DNA of 64,000 nt. Source: JACJYC01 sp964558465. Its GTDB lineage: Bacteria > Bacteroidota > Bacteroidia > Chitinophagales > Saprospiraceae. Positions 26,001-33,951 of this stretch are shown one piece after another. How positions within the stretch are numbered: the stretch's first letter is position 1; each line of letters starts with the position of its first letter. The notes under the pieces are model-generated. The model saw only the letters and a program-made list of their open reading frames with translations, was not told the origin of the DNA and did not search any database. The stretch lies in contig CAZLEF010000001.1 of assembly GCA_964558465.1 (NCBI GenBank), positions 62,001 through 126,000 of the forward strand. Direction: 5' to 3'. The position numbers were made by a program, and so were the translations under genes.

Positions 26001-29000
26001 GATTATACCAGCGGCGGTATCACCAGTACCTGCGGTTTTATTCAGGTGGACACGGTTGTGGCAGCCGCTGATTTTGAGGTGGACAACGCCTGCCCGGGCG
26101 AAGTCGTAGCGTTTTTTGATTTGTCCACCTTTTTACCGGTTGCTTCGATCAGTTCCTGGACATGGGATTTCGGCGATCCGGCCAGCGGCGCCGGTAATAC
26201 CTCCGTTCTTCAAAACCCTACCCATGTTTTTTCCACACCGGGGAGTTATCTGATCAGTCTGACCGTTACGGCCAATACCGGATGTACCTCCACCATAACC
26301 AGGCAACTGGAGGTTTATCCGCCGCCGCCCGTTTTTTTTGCGGAACCGCAAGTTAACTGCGAAGGAACTGCCATTGCCTTTCAGGCCGATGTGCCGGCTA
26401 ATGTTTCCTATGTCGCCTGGGATTTCGGCGATCCTTCCTCCGGCGACGCTAATCAGTCAGAATTGTATGATTCCTGGCATATTTACGGTACCCCCGGGGA
26501 TTATTCCGCGACACTGACGGCAATGAGCATTTACGGTTGTTCGAATACCTTCAACCGGACCCTGACAATAACACCCAATGGCCTGACCGGGGATATTACC
26601 CTTAGCTTGCCCACCCCCCTTTGCCAGGGCGATACGACGATTTTAAGCCCGCCGCCGGGTGGAATTGCCTGGACCTGGTCGGACAGCAGCGAAACCGCCA
26701 ATTTGCCGGTGGCGGAAACCGGGGTTTATGCCGTTACCCTGACGGACGCCGAGGGATGTGCCTATGAACCGGCGCCGGTTCGGGTCGATGTGATCGAAGC
26801 GCCGGAGGCGCCGATCCGGGCCGTCACTTACAACGATTACGGCCAGCCGGCGGGATATCAATACGACGGTTTAGGGATTTGCGAAGGTGAACCCGTGTAT
26901 CTGGAAACGGTTGTCGTTGCCCAGTATTCTTATGTCTGGTCGAACGGCGAAACCGGCGCCCAGATCGAATTCACCGAAACGCGCAACAACCTGTTGCCGG
27001 AGGGGACCCATGAAATCTTCCTGACGGTGACCGACAATACCACCGGTTGTTCGAACGTCATCGGGCCGTTTGTCATCGAGGTACACCCGTTGCCTGCCGG
27101 TTTCCAGATCACTGCTTCCAATCCGGGACTGATCTGCGAAGGGACGGAAACCACCTTCAGTGTCGCATCACCGCAGCCCGGCCTCACTTATGTCTGGAAC
27201 AACGGCGCCACCGGCCCTGCAATGACCACTTCCCAACCAGGGGCCTATTACGCGGTAGCTGCCAACGCATTCGGCTGCTCGTCACAAAGCAACAGCCTGA
27301 ACATCCTGGAAGGGCCGGACATCAGCAAGATCCCCAGCGGATGCCATACCCGGTGCAACCCCGATACGATCTGTTTCCCTGCGTTGCCGGGGATCAGCAG
27401 TTATCAATGGTATTTTAACGGGTCGCCGGTAGCCGGGCCGGAGGGGCAAATGCCCCAACTGGTTGCTGCCCAAAGCGGAGATTACCACGTACAAATGGTT
27501 TCCAACGTGGGCTGTACCCTGAATTCCGGCACGCTTAGCCTCGATTTGCTGGAAGGTTTTGGTACGATCCGCGGCAATGTATATTTTGACCTGAACGAAG
27601 ACGGCATCATCGACCCCGCCGATTCACTGATGACCGGGGTAAATATCCGGTTGACGGAAAACAATACCCCCGTTTCCCAACAGGAAACCGATTCAGCAGG
27701 GGGCTACCAGTTTGTCCATATTCCGGCAGGCGGGTATACCGTCAGCCTGGATACCGCAGGCCTGGATCCGGGGGTGCGGGTTTACCAGGTCAGCGCGGAT
27801 ACTGTTCTGACCGGATGCGGGACCGACGATATCCGCATCGACTTCCTTTGTTACCTGGATTGCGCCAGCCTGAACAGTGAACAAAATATCGTTTTATGCC
27901 CGGGTGAGTCCTTCTTTTACAATGGGGCGAGTTATGGATCGGACACCACGTTTACGACCCAATTTACGACGGCCTACGGGTGTGATTCCACGGAAGTGGT
28001 CTCCATCACGGTTTCAGCGCCGGACACCACCTTCATTTCCATACCCGCCTGTGCCGGGACAGTCGTCAGTTATGAACAGCAATTGCTCGAACCCGGCAGC
28101 TCTACTGCCTTCCATTTTCCAAACCAATACGGTTGCGATTCGGTCGTTCTGGTCGGGATACCTGAATTGCCGGTTCAGGCAGAATCCATCATCCTGCAAG
28201 CCTGCGAGGGGGAAACCGTACTTTATGAAGGCCTCAGCCTGAGCCCCGGAGAGACCCGGGTGTTTACCTACGACAACCAGTTTGGATGCGATTCGACGAT
28301 CTCGGTATCTGTCACCCAACTCCCGGTGAATGAAACGGCATTGGAGTTGAAGGCCTGTTCGGGAACCATGGTCGTTCACGACGGCGTTAACCTGTTGCCG
28401 GGGCAGCAAATGGATTTTGTATACGACAACCAGAGCGGGTGCGACTCTACGGTCTCGGTCAGGGTCATCGAACTGCCGGTTTACCAGATCGCGGCGGATT
28501 TCCAGGCATGCCAGGGCAGCAGCATTACCTATAACGGCGTCACGATACCTGCCGGACAAAGTTATACCTTCAATTATTTAACGGCAGAAGGATGTGATTC
28601 CATCATCCAGGTGGGTGTAGAGGAAATTGACGGGTACGATCAGGTCCTCAATCTGAGTATTTGCCCCGGCGAAACGATCGAATACGGAGGCGTCAGTCTT
28701 CAAGCGGGGGATAACCGGGTATTTAACCTGATTTCGCAGGGGGGCTGCGATTCGGTGGTGACGGTTTCTGTGGTGGGTTTTCCGGAACTGAATTTTACGG
28801 CTGAATCCTCACCCACTTGCAGCAACGCGGCAACAGGCACAGTCCGGACAATCTTTACCGGACCGGTTCCGGCAGGCATTCAATATTCCCTTGACGGGAT
28901 TACTTACCAGGATTCGCCGGAATTTAACGGATTGATGCCAGGGGATTACACGGTGGTTGTTCGCGACGCCAACGGATGTACGGCAGAAGGCGCCCCCATA

Positions 29001-29543
29001 CCCCTGGCTAGCCTGCAGCCGTTGGTGGTAGAAGTAGAACCCCAGGTCTTTCCCTGCGATCAAAGCCCGGTAGTCCTCAGCGCCGGTCTGCAAAGCGGCA
29101 GCGATCAGGATGTTACTTTCCGATGGTCGGACGGGACCGAAGGGCCGCTCCTGGAAGTTGACGAACCCGGAGTCTATATCCTTACAGCGGCCAATAGCTG
29201 TGAGACCATTTCAGTTGAAGGAGTCGTGGGCCGCGAATACAGCAACGACCTGCGGGCCATTTACGTGCCCAACGCGTTCTCTCCGAACGAAGACACGGAA
29301 AACGCACTTTTCCGGGCCTACCCCGGAGAACAGGTGCAAGTCAGTGATTTTGTGTTGATGGTATTTGACCGGTGGGGGAACCAGGTATTCCAGACGGAAG
29401 ACCTGCAAACCGGTTGGGACGGACGGGTGCAGGGCCGTCAGATGCCGACATCCGTTTACGTGTGGCGGATGCAGGCCGAGATCGAAGTGTGCGGCGAAAA
29501 ACGAAAGCTGCAACAGGAAGGCGACCTCATGTTGATCAGGTAA
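23100..29543 (+). CDS. Giant secreted adhesin-like protein with type B T9SS sorting domain
   Basis: A 2147-aa protein with a signal peptide (LFFFAHLQAQ). Most of it is a string of Ig/PKD-like beta-sandwich domains with paired cysteines. Two clear PKD domains lie at ~985-1150 (SSWTWDFGDPASGAGN with PTHVFSTPGSYLISL, and VAWDFGDPSSGDAN). A Cna-B/SdrD-like domain at ~1487-1583 starts IRGNVYFDLNEDGIIDPADS. Six short repeats fill ~1595-1895. The last ~95 residues are the gliding-motility-associated C-terminal domain: IYVPNAFSPNEDTENALF, MVFDRWGNQVFQTEDL and GWDGRVQGRQMPTSVYVW. It is therefore exported by the type 9 system as a type B substrate and attached or released at the surface. A surface adhesin or matrix role is inferred. 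Confidence 0.9.
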   Translation: MKQCLFVILSSLFFFAHLQAQNQNFSISGPELVCAGSCATFLLEPLAGGSVPDDADVIWSIHGPNGGSAILLSSEGKIATICFDLPGTYVIFAEITTSPTGPVFAAQYPVFVTSAPALYIGSESQCNNGTTNPPPGDCQKVCANSEVSYFAYDLTGAQYFIQWSVSGAESFEPDSFQGVTVQWGNPGFGSVSAFGGYNDLCVAEQSICVEILEDAKASFETQPQSSGNELRVCQGQTVQFLNTSQYAEHFFWELGPFGSSTETNEAATFSQPGTYEIRLIANNACFCQADTASLTLIVEDAESPLLDCIGTICAGETVTYTSATDCGTYNWQISGVFNIVDGGGPTDNFITIEWLDGPEGTIELSVEDCANAGVCLEPAIRQIPILAGNAEVEGPERVCLGQSTVYSVIPYEGTEFTWTVSNFGTITSGQGANSVSVEWFSGFFPSQVQWVAVEYSNCYLGCGGVDTILVSILPEFYITGPIEGCAGGTYNYQAVNTQTNAAVSGNWTLRAPDGTEAWNSGGPTASPAVVFPAVPGVYSLSLSADNPLGFCTDGFEIRIEVKTPPPAPAAIDGETMICPGNTYAYEATGVAGNFSVRWEINNGGATSTRFGNPLNVDWGPAGPYALTVVLVSTDGLGCESAPLTLNLNALSGFTIAGDPEVCLDQVSSFSTQSYAGVDYLWSVSPVGAGTITGDPTQPAVDILWHTAGPATVNVAVCGQNAAFPVTVHSLPEPVVVHPAELCPNTTALVQTTQPFDSYEWLDENDGLLSSQAAPNLGAGYLQVRVTDSFGCVGDTTFYIDGHPASVINISTPDPTNFCGVPPQAALFALNSSAGYTYQWYLNGNPVGGNSPALNANAFGNYQVGITDAYGCTFLSGLIGIDSCGTGGGGGSPGGVVSCVGADLDFDTQPGSACNVRQYFNQSSGYDPGSLKWFYSLAGSDAWTLMSINDDPVFTYEKAGFYRVAVSGDYTSGGITSTCGFIQVDTVVAAADFEVDNACPGEVVAFFDLSTFLPVASISSWTWDFGDPASGAGNTSVLQNPTHVFSTPGSYLISLTVTANTGCTSTITRQLEVYPPPPVFFAEPQVNCEGTAIAFQADVPANVSYVAWDFGDPSSGDANQSELYDSWHIYGTPGDYSATLTAMSIYGCSNTFNRTLTITPNGLTGDITLSLPTPLCQGDTTILSPPPGGIAWTWSDSSETANLPVAETGVYAVTLTDAEGCAYEPAPVRVDVIEAPEAPIRAVTYNDYGQPAGYQYDGLGICEGEPVYLETVVVAQYSYVWSNGETGAQIEFTETRNNLLPEGTHEIFLTVTDNTTGCSNVIGPFVIEVHPLPAGFQITASNPGLICEGTETTFSVASPQPGLTYVWNNGATGPAMTTSQPGAYYAVAANAFGCSSQSNSLNILEGPDISKIPSGCHTRCNPDTICFPALPGISSYQWYFNGSPVAGPEGQMPQLVAAQSGDYHVQMVSNVGCTLNSGTLSLDLLEGFGTIRGNVYFDLNEDGIIDPADSLMTGVNIRLTENNTPVSQQETDSAGGYQFVHIPAGGYTVSLDTAGLDPGVRVYQVSADTVLTGCGTDDIRIDFLCYLDCASLNSEQNIVLCPGESFFYNGASYGSDTTFTTQFTTAYGCDSTEVVSITVSAPDTTFISIPACAGTVVSYEQQLLEPGSSTAFHFPNQYGCDSVVLVGIPELPVQAESIILQACEGETVLYEGLSLSPGETRVFTYDNQFGCDSTISVSVTQLPVNETALELKACSGTMVVHDGVNLLPGQQMDFVYDNQSGCDSTVSVRVIELPVYQIAADFQACQGSSITYNGVTIPAGQSYTFNYLTAEGCDSIIQVGVEEIDGYDQVLNLSICPGETIEYGGVSLQAGDNRVFNLISQGGCDSVVTVSVVGFPELNFTAESSPTCSNAATGTVRTIFTGPVPAGIQYSLDGITYQDSPEFNGLMPGDYTVVVRDANGCTAEGAPIPLASLQPLVVEVEPQVFPCDQSPVVLSAGLQSGSDQDVTFRWSDGTEGPLLEVDEPGVYILTAANSCETISVEGVVGREYSNDLRAIYVPNAFSPNEDTENALFRAYPGEQVQVSDFVLMVFDRWGNQVFQTEDLQTGWDGRVQGRQMPTSVYVWRMQAEIEVCGEKRKLQQEGDLMLIR
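27880..28785 (+). repeat. Six ~50-residue repeats inside the giant T9SS protein
   Basis: Six consecutive coding modules share the pattern ACxGxxxxYxGxxLxPG, then FxYxNQxGCDSxxxVxV, and a LP/VP linker (for example QACEGETVLYEGLSLSPGE and YDNQFGCDSTISVSV). Every unit has exactly one Cys near its start and one in GCDS, so each probably closes its own disulfide. DNA identity between units is low, so the duplications are old. Confidence 0.75.
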
Positions 29544-29610
29544 AAACCGGGGGCGCCGGAGGATGCCGCAAGCGTCCGAAGGCGTCCTTGGAAAGCAGGT
29601 GCATATAGTG

Positions 29611-29638
29611 CCGCCAATCGGAAGGTTGGCGGTTTTTT
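29611..29638 (+). terminator. Rho-independent terminator after the giant gene
   Basis: CCGCCAA (29611-29617) pairs with TTGGCGG (29626-29632) around an 8-nt loop and is followed by a run of six T. It lies 68 bp after the stop codon at 29543. Confidence 0.8.
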
Positions 29639-29720
29639 GTTTTTTCAATAAAACTGCTAAATATCCATCATCTCAGGTCCTTTTACCAGCAAGCCCCATC
29701 TTCTAAAGGTTAAATTTTTT

Positions 29721-29766
29721 TTGGAAGTTCCAGATTTGAAATTAACTTTGCATCTCAAAGTACTTT
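29721..29766 (+). promoter_or_regulatory. Promoter plus winged-helix operator, copy 1
   Basis: TTG at 29721-29723 and TAACTTTG at 29743-29750, 19 bp apart, form a strong Bacteroidota promoter. The -7 box overlaps an inverted repeat ACTTTG-N5-CAAAGT (29745-29761) followed by ACTTT (29762-29766), one base before the ATG at 29768. The same arrangement occurs before creD (30796-30817). A repressor bound here would block the -7 box; the product of the gene at 30393 is the obvious candidate. Confidence 0.65.
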
Positions 29767-29767
29767 T

Positions 29768-30388
29768 ATGACCAATGTCAAACATCTGGATGATCTGGCG
29801 GCCATCCGTTCGATCATGGAGCGTTCCACCAAATTTCTTTCTGTGAGCGCCTGGGCCGCGATTATGGCCGGGATTTACGCATTGTTGGGTGCTTATGCGG
29901 CGTACAGGATTATTTATTCTGCGCCGGAAGTGTTGTACAAAAACCTGACAAGCCGCCTGATCACGCCGGAGACCTTGCCGCTGTTTGGGATCGCTTTGGC
30001 GGTTTTGCTGCTGGCAACCGGAACCGCAATCTGGCTGTGCCACCGCAAAGCCCAAAAAGCCGGCCAGCGGCTCTGGAACCGGTCGGCCCTGCGGCTTTTT
30101 GCCAACTTTGCGTTTCCCATGGCGGTAGGAGGTATTGTGGTGGTCATTTTTTATTGGCGCGGATACTATTCCCTGCTGGCAGCCACTTGCCTGATCTTTT
30201 ACGGAATGGCCCTGGTGAACGCAGGGAATTTTACATTCAGCGATGTCCGCAAACTGGGCGTCCTCGAAGTGGCCACCGGCCTGCTGGCCCTGGTTTTTCC
30301 CGGCAAGGGCCTCCTGTTCTGGGCGTTCGGCTTCGGCGTATTGCACGTTGTTTACGGCATTCTCATGTATTGGAAATACGAAAAATAG
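29768..30388 (+). CDS. Six-helix membrane protein of unknown function
   Basis: A 206-aa protein. After a short soluble start (TNVKHLDDLAAIRSIMERST) there are six hydrophobic segments, including WAAIMAGIYALLGAYAAY, FGIALAVLLLATGTAIWL, FPMAVGGIVVVIFYW, LLAATCLIFYGMALVN and GKGLLFWAFGFGVLHVVYG. I do not recognise an enzymatic motif. It is followed 4 bp later by a winged-helix regulator and then by creD, and all three share the operator described at 29745; a role in envelope stress or homeostasis is inferred from that context. Confidence 0.75.
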   Translation: MTNVKHLDDLAAIRSIMERSTKFLSVSAWAAIMAGIYALLGAYAAYRIIYSAPEVLYKNLTSRLITPETLPLFGIALAVLLLATGTAIWLCHRKAQKAGQRLWNRSALRLFANFAFPMAVGGIVVVIFYWRGYYSLLAATCLIFYGMALVNAGNFTFSDVRKLGVLEVATGLLALVFPGKGLLFWAFGFGVLHVVYGILMYWKYEK

Positions 30389-30392
30389 TGCG

Positions 30393-30689
30393 GTGAAAGG
30401 ATATTTGCAGGATCTGAACAAGGCTTTCGAAAGCCGTATCCGGCTGGGCATCATGTCGGCCCTGATGGTGAATGACAGCGTCGACTTCAATACCCTGAAG
30501 GAATTGCTGGATACTACCGACGGCAACCTGGCCAGCCATTCCCGCGCGCTGGAAAACCTGCAATACATCAAAATGGAGAAATCGTTTATCGGACGGAAAC
30601 CCAATACACGGTTTTCGATCACGGTGGAAGGGAAAAGGGCTTTTGAACGGCATTTGGGGGTGCTGGAGAAGCTGTTGCGGGGGTTGTGA
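30393..30689 (+). CDS. Winged-helix transcriptional regulator (HTH_34 type)
   Basis: A 98-aa protein starting at the GTG at 30393, 4 bp after the previous stop; a longer frame from 30243 overlaps the membrane-protein gene and is rejected. The sequence is a single winged helix: FESRIRLGIMSALMVNDSVD, FNTLKELLDTTDGNLASHSR (recognition helix), ALENLQYIKMEKSFIGRKPN and TRFSITVEGKRAFERHL (wing). This small MarR/ArsR-like family is commonly found next to creD in Bacteroidota. It probably binds the two ACTTTG-N5-CAAAGT sites and represses both transcription units. Confidence 0.85.
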   Translation: MKGYLQDLNKAFESRIRLGIMSALMVNDSVDFNTLKELLDTTDGNLASHSRALENLQYIKMEKSFIGRKPNTRFSITVEGKRAFERHLGVLEKLLRGL

Positions 30690-30697
30690 TGTTAGTC

Positions 30698-30739
30698 GTC
30701 AGTTGTCAGTTGTCAGTGGGCAGTGGGCAGTGGGCAGTG
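30698..30739. repeat. 7-bp tandem repeat, six units
   Basis: Six 7-bp units drift from GTCAGTT to GGCAGTG. They lie between the winged-helix gene and the creD operator. A shorter cousin (GTTGGCA) follows the permease gene at 53949-53965. Confidence 0.85.
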
Positions 30740-30795
30740 GGCTGGTTCTACTCAAGAACGAACGCAATAGGAGGGCAGATTTTTTTTAACACCAA

Positions 30796-30817
30796 ACTTT
30801 GAAAAACAAAGTACTTT
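30796..30817 (+). promoter_or_regulatory. Winged-helix operator, copy 2, before creD
   Basis: ACTTTG-AAAAA-CAAAGT followed directly by ACTTT: the same 22-bp layout as 29745-29766 with a different centre. The overlapping AAACTTTG differs from a -7 box by one base. It ends 14 bp before the creD ATG at 30832. Confidence 0.6.
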
Positions 30818-30831
30818 CAAACTATAAAATC

Positions 30832-32163
30832 ATGGAAGACCAAAAAACGGAAGCCGGCATCAAAACAAGTACGGCATTCAAAGATTCGTTGTTGTTCAAA
30901 TTATTGGCCATTGGGTTTCTGGTATTGCTCCTGATGATCCCAAACGTCATGATCATGGGGTTGATTGAGGAGCGGCAGCAACGGCAAATGAGCGCGGTGC
31001 AGGAGGTAAGCGCCTCCTGGGGCGGACCCCAGACAATCGCAGGGCCGGTACTGAGCATTCCCTACCTGGAATGGACGGAATACCAGGTCAGTAAAGAACG
31101 CACCTCAGTGCAGCGAATGGCACATTTCCTGCCCCAGCAATTGACAGCAGACGGGCAGGTGGACCACCAGGTCCGGAAACGCGGGATCTTCGACGTGATC
31201 CTGTACCAATCCGACCTGGTCCTGAACGGAACTTTTGGACAACCCGATTTTAGCAGCCTGCACATTGCACCGGAGGATATCCTCTGGGACCAGGCAAAAA
31301 TATCCCTGGGTATTTCCGGCATGCAGGGCATCAAAAACATGATCGCGATGGATTGGTCGGGTCAAAGCCTGCGAATGGAACCTGGTACCGCGTATCCGGA
31401 ATTGATGCCGACGGGGGTCAGCATTGAGGCGCCCGTGAAACCGGACGGCCAAAGTTACACCTTCTCCGTACCGATGAAGATCAATGGCAGCGAAACGCTC
31501 CGGTTCGAGCCGGTAGGCAAAGAAACGAAGGTAACGCTTCGATCCGGCTGGCCTTCACCCAGTTTTGAAGGCAATTTCCTGCCCGACACCCGGGAAACGG
31601 GCCCTGAGGGATTTACAGCCTCCTGGCAGGTTTTTGACCTGAACCGCGGTTATCCCCAGAGCTGGACGGAAAACAAATTTACCCTCGATGCCTCTTCCTT
31701 CGGTGTGCGCCTGATCGAACCCGTGGACGAATACGCCAAAAACGAGCGCTCCGCCAAATACGCGATCCTGATCATCGGGCTAACCTTTCTGATCTATTTC
31801 TTTTTTGAAACGCTGCGACGGTTTAATATCCACCCTTTCCAGTATTTGCTGGTTGGGCTGGCGCTGATCATTTTTTACTTGCTGCTGCTCTCCCTTTCCG
31901 AACAAGTGGGTTTTGATGCCGCGTACCTCATCGCTGCCGGTGCGACAGTGGGGCTGATCGCGGCATACAGTTCCTCAGTTTTCAAAAGCAATAAAATGGT
32001 CGTACAACTGGCTTTGCTGCTGGCGATCATCTATGGGTTCATATTTGTCATATTGCAACTGGAAGATTTTGCGCTGCTGGCCGGCAGCCTGGGGTTGTTT
32101 GGGGCGCTGGCAGCGGTGATGTATTATTCGAGGGGGGTGGATTGGTACCGGTTGAGAGGGTGA
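30832..32163 (+). CDS. creD: Inner-membrane protein CreD
   Basis: A 443-aa protein from the ATG at 30832; an in-frame TTG at 30799 lies inside the operator and is not used. The first helix (LLFKLLAIGFLVLLLMIPNVMIMGLIEERQ) is followed by a large periplasmic domain (VQEVSASWGGPQTIAGPVLSIPY, FSVPMKINGSETLRFEPVGK, SFEGNFLPD, FDLNRGYPQSW) and then about five helices (FLIYFFFETLRRFNIHPFQYLLVGLALIIFYLLL and so on), the CreD layout. CreD is linked to envelope integrity and colicin or beta-lactam tolerance in other bacteria; the mechanism is unknown. Confidence 0.9.
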   Translation: MEDQKTEAGIKTSTAFKDSLLFKLLAIGFLVLLLMIPNVMIMGLIEERQQRQMSAVQEVSASWGGPQTIAGPVLSIPYLEWTEYQVSKERTSVQRMAHFLPQQLTADGQVDHQVRKRGIFDVILYQSDLVLNGTFGQPDFSSLHIAPEDILWDQAKISLGISGMQGIKNMIAMDWSGQSLRMEPGTAYPELMPTGVSIEAPVKPDGQSYTFSVPMKINGSETLRFEPVGKETKVTLRSGWPSPSFEGNFLPDTRETGPEGFTASWQVFDLNRGYPQSWTENKFTLDASSFGVRLIEPVDEYAKNERSAKYAILIIGLTFLIYFFFETLRRFNIHPFQYLLVGLALIIFYLLLLSLSEQVGFDAAYLIAAGATVGLIAAYSSSVFKSNKMVVQLALLLAIIYGFIFVILQLEDFALLAGSLGLFGALAAVMYYSRGVDWYRLRG

Positions 32164-32164
32164 T

Positions 32165-32234
32165 TTCGACTCCGCTCAATCACCTTTAGCAGATAACTTC
32201 GGCTCCGCTCAGTCACCGGGGAGCGGAGCCGAAG
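32165..32234. repeat. Dispersed repeat TTCGACTCCGCTCAGT and hairpin after creD
   Basis: Two copies (TTCGACTCCGCTCAAT at 32165-32180 and TTCGGCTCCGCTCAGT at 32198-32213) are followed by an inverted copy. CTTCGGCTCCGCTC (32197-32210) and its perfect complement (32221-32234) form a 14-bp hairpin with a 10-nt loop just downstream of the creD stop. The same unit occurs inverted twice at 43899-43936. Confidence 0.75.
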
Positions 32235-32370
32235 TCAACGGGAGAGCGTCTGGACGTGAAGTTTACCATTTCCCAAACCTGGCAAAACAAGAATCAACCC
32301 GGGCGGTGATTTTTGTCGTTTTTTCTTTGGCTTCCTTCCCTGATTTTTGTAACCGGGAAAATGTAAGCCG

Positions 32371-33003
32371 ATGAAGACGGATTCTTTTTGGGGGTATTAC
32401 CGCGCAACTTTTGTCCAACCGGGGAAGACATTTGAAAGCCTGATATCCGACCGGCGGGCGTTGGGACTGAGCCTTAAAGCGGTATTGATCATCGCGGTGC
32501 TTTACACCTTCGTATACATCTTTTTGATCTTTGGCGGAGGGCAGCCGTTCAAACCCTGGCTGGACATCCCGCTGGATATCTATTACAGGTACAATGTGTT
32601 CTTTTGCGCGCCCAGCATGTTCCTGGGCTGGATCCTGGCGGCCGGGGTCGTCCAGGTGCTGAGTCGTTTTTTATCCGGGAAAGGGACATTTGAACAAATT
32701 TTGAGTGTTTTTGGGTTCGGGATCGGTATAGCATCGTGGTCGACCGGCATACACGATATCCTGACCAGTTTTCTGGGGGCTGTTCACCTCATCGACCAAA
32801 GAGATTATGAACTGGCCCTGAACTCGCCAACCATCTGGAGAACCCTGTTGTGGATCCAGATGATCATTTATTTATTGTGGTTCGTATTTTTATTTTCCAA
32901 AGGCGTTCTGGCGGTTTACCAAATTAAAAAATGGCAGGCTATCTTCCTGGGTACAGTCGGATTCCTGGTGTACCAATTGTTTTTCCTGATCTTTAACAGA
33001 TGA
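32371..33003 (+). CDS. YIP1-family-like membrane protein
   Basis: A 210-aa protein with a soluble N-terminus (GYYRATFVQPGKTFESLISDRRA) and five hydrophobic segments, including AVLIIAVLYTFVYIFLIFGGG, SMFLGWILAAGVVQVLSRFLSG, LLWIQMIIYLLWFVFLFSKG and AIFLGTVGFLVYQLFFLIF. The W/F-P-x-x-x-F start, and a loop followed by SVFGFGIGIASW, are typical of bacterial YIP1-domain proteins, whose role is unknown. It lies 4 bp before the tryptophanase remnant. Confidence 0.65.
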   Translation: MKTDSFWGYYRATFVQPGKTFESLISDRRALGLSLKAVLIIAVLYTFVYIFLIFGGGQPFKPWLDIPLDIYYRYNVFFCAPSMFLGWILAAGVVQVLSRFLSGKGTFEQILSVFGFGIGIASWSTGIHDILTSFLGAVHLIDQRDYELALNSPTIWRTLLWIQMIIYLLWFVFLFSKGVLAVYQIKKWQAIFLGTVGFLVYQLFFLIFNR

Positions 33004-33007
33004 AATA

Positions 33008-33561
33008 ATGCGGCATAAAACCCTCATCGAGCCCTTCCGGATCAAGGTTGTCGAGCATATCAAAATATCGACGGAGACGCAGCGGGCGAATTTTCTTCAT
33101 CAGGCAGCTTACAACCCATTCCTGCTGCACTCCAGCGAGGTCATGATAGATCTTTTGACCGACAGCGGCGCCTCTGCCATGAGTGCCGACCAATGGGCCG
33201 GAATGATGCGGGGCGATGAAAGCTACGCGGGCGCGTCGAGTTGGTTGCGGATGGAAAAGGCCATTCAGGACCTGACCGGTTACCCTTGCATTTGTACCTG
33301 GAAGGCGGCATTCGAAGTTGCGAGATTGGTTCGGTGATGTTTGGCAAGTACGATGAACAAGGTAAGCTGATTCCCGCACCGATGGAATTGGTCCGCCTTG
33401 CGATTCCGAGGCGGGTGTACACCCAAAGCCATATCGACTACGTCATTGAAACTTTCGGATTGCTGACTGATAAGCGGGAACAGGCGAAGGGTCTGCGTAT
33501 TACCTACGAACCACCCTTCCTCCGGCATTTCACAGCACGGTTCGAGTTGATGGAGCATTGA
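33008..33561 (+). pseudogene. Tryptophanase (beta-eliminating lyase) with internal deletion
   Basis: Residues 1-93 from the ATG at 33008 (TLIEPFRIKVVEHIKIST, VMIDLLTDSGASAMSADQWA, GMMRGDESYAGASSWL, QDLTGYP) match the N-terminus of tryptophanase/tyrosine phenol-lyase. At 33283-33288 the sequence jumps out of frame to its C-terminus: LYLEGGIRSCEIGSVMFGKY, ELVRLAIPRRVYTQSHIDYV and ITYEPPFLRHFTARFELME, ending at 33561. About 275 central residues are gone, including the PLP-binding lysine region, so the product is inactive. A full-length protein would have about 460 residues. Confidence 0.85.
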
Positions 33562-33595
33562 TCTTTTGGGGAAGGGATGGAAAAAATCCTTTGTT

Positions 33596-33940
33596 ATGAA
33601 AAATACATTAACCTGGCTTCCGCGCATCCTCGCGTTCCTGTATGCAGGGTTTCTGGCGATTTTTGCCCTGGATGCTTTTTCCGGGGATATTTCTTTGAGC
33701 AAGCAAATCCTGGGTTTTCTGATCCATCTGGTTCCTGCCCTATCCGTACTGTTATTCCTGGCGGTGGCCTGGAAATACCGGCTGGCAGGCGGATTGGGAT
33801 TTCTGGTATTGGGCATGATCTTTACCGTCTATTTCGGCACGTACCGGCTGACTGCAAATTTTGTGATGATCTCGCTGCCGCTTTTTCTGACGGGTGTGCT
33901 GTTTATGGTTTCTCACCGGGTTGAGGCGGGGAACGGTTGA
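33596..33940 (+). CDS. Small four-helix membrane protein (DUF7670-like)
   Basis: A 114-aa protein starting MKNTLTWLPRILAFLYAGFL. Four hydrophobic segments follow: ILAFLYAGFLAIFALDAF, ILGFLIHLVPALSVLLFLAVAW, LGFLVLGMIFTVYFGTYR and FVMISLPLFLTGVLFMVSH. Such proteins are common in Bacteroidota and carry no known activity; I recall the DUF7670 label for this pattern but am not certain. It follows the tryptophanase remnant by 34 bp. Confidence 0.65.
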   Translation: MKNTLTWLPRILAFLYAGFLAIFALDAFSGDISLSKQILGFLIHLVPALSVLLFLAVAWKYRLAGGLGFLVLGMIFTVYFGTYRLTANFVMISLPLFLTGVLFMVSHRVEAGNG

Positions 33941-33951
33941 CTTGGCTTTGA

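Noticed and set aside
29657..30622. A 321-codon minus-strand frame opposite the membrane protein and winged-helix genes
   Set aside because: It lies antisense to two genes with clear promoters and known family patterns and has no recognisable motif; a shadow.
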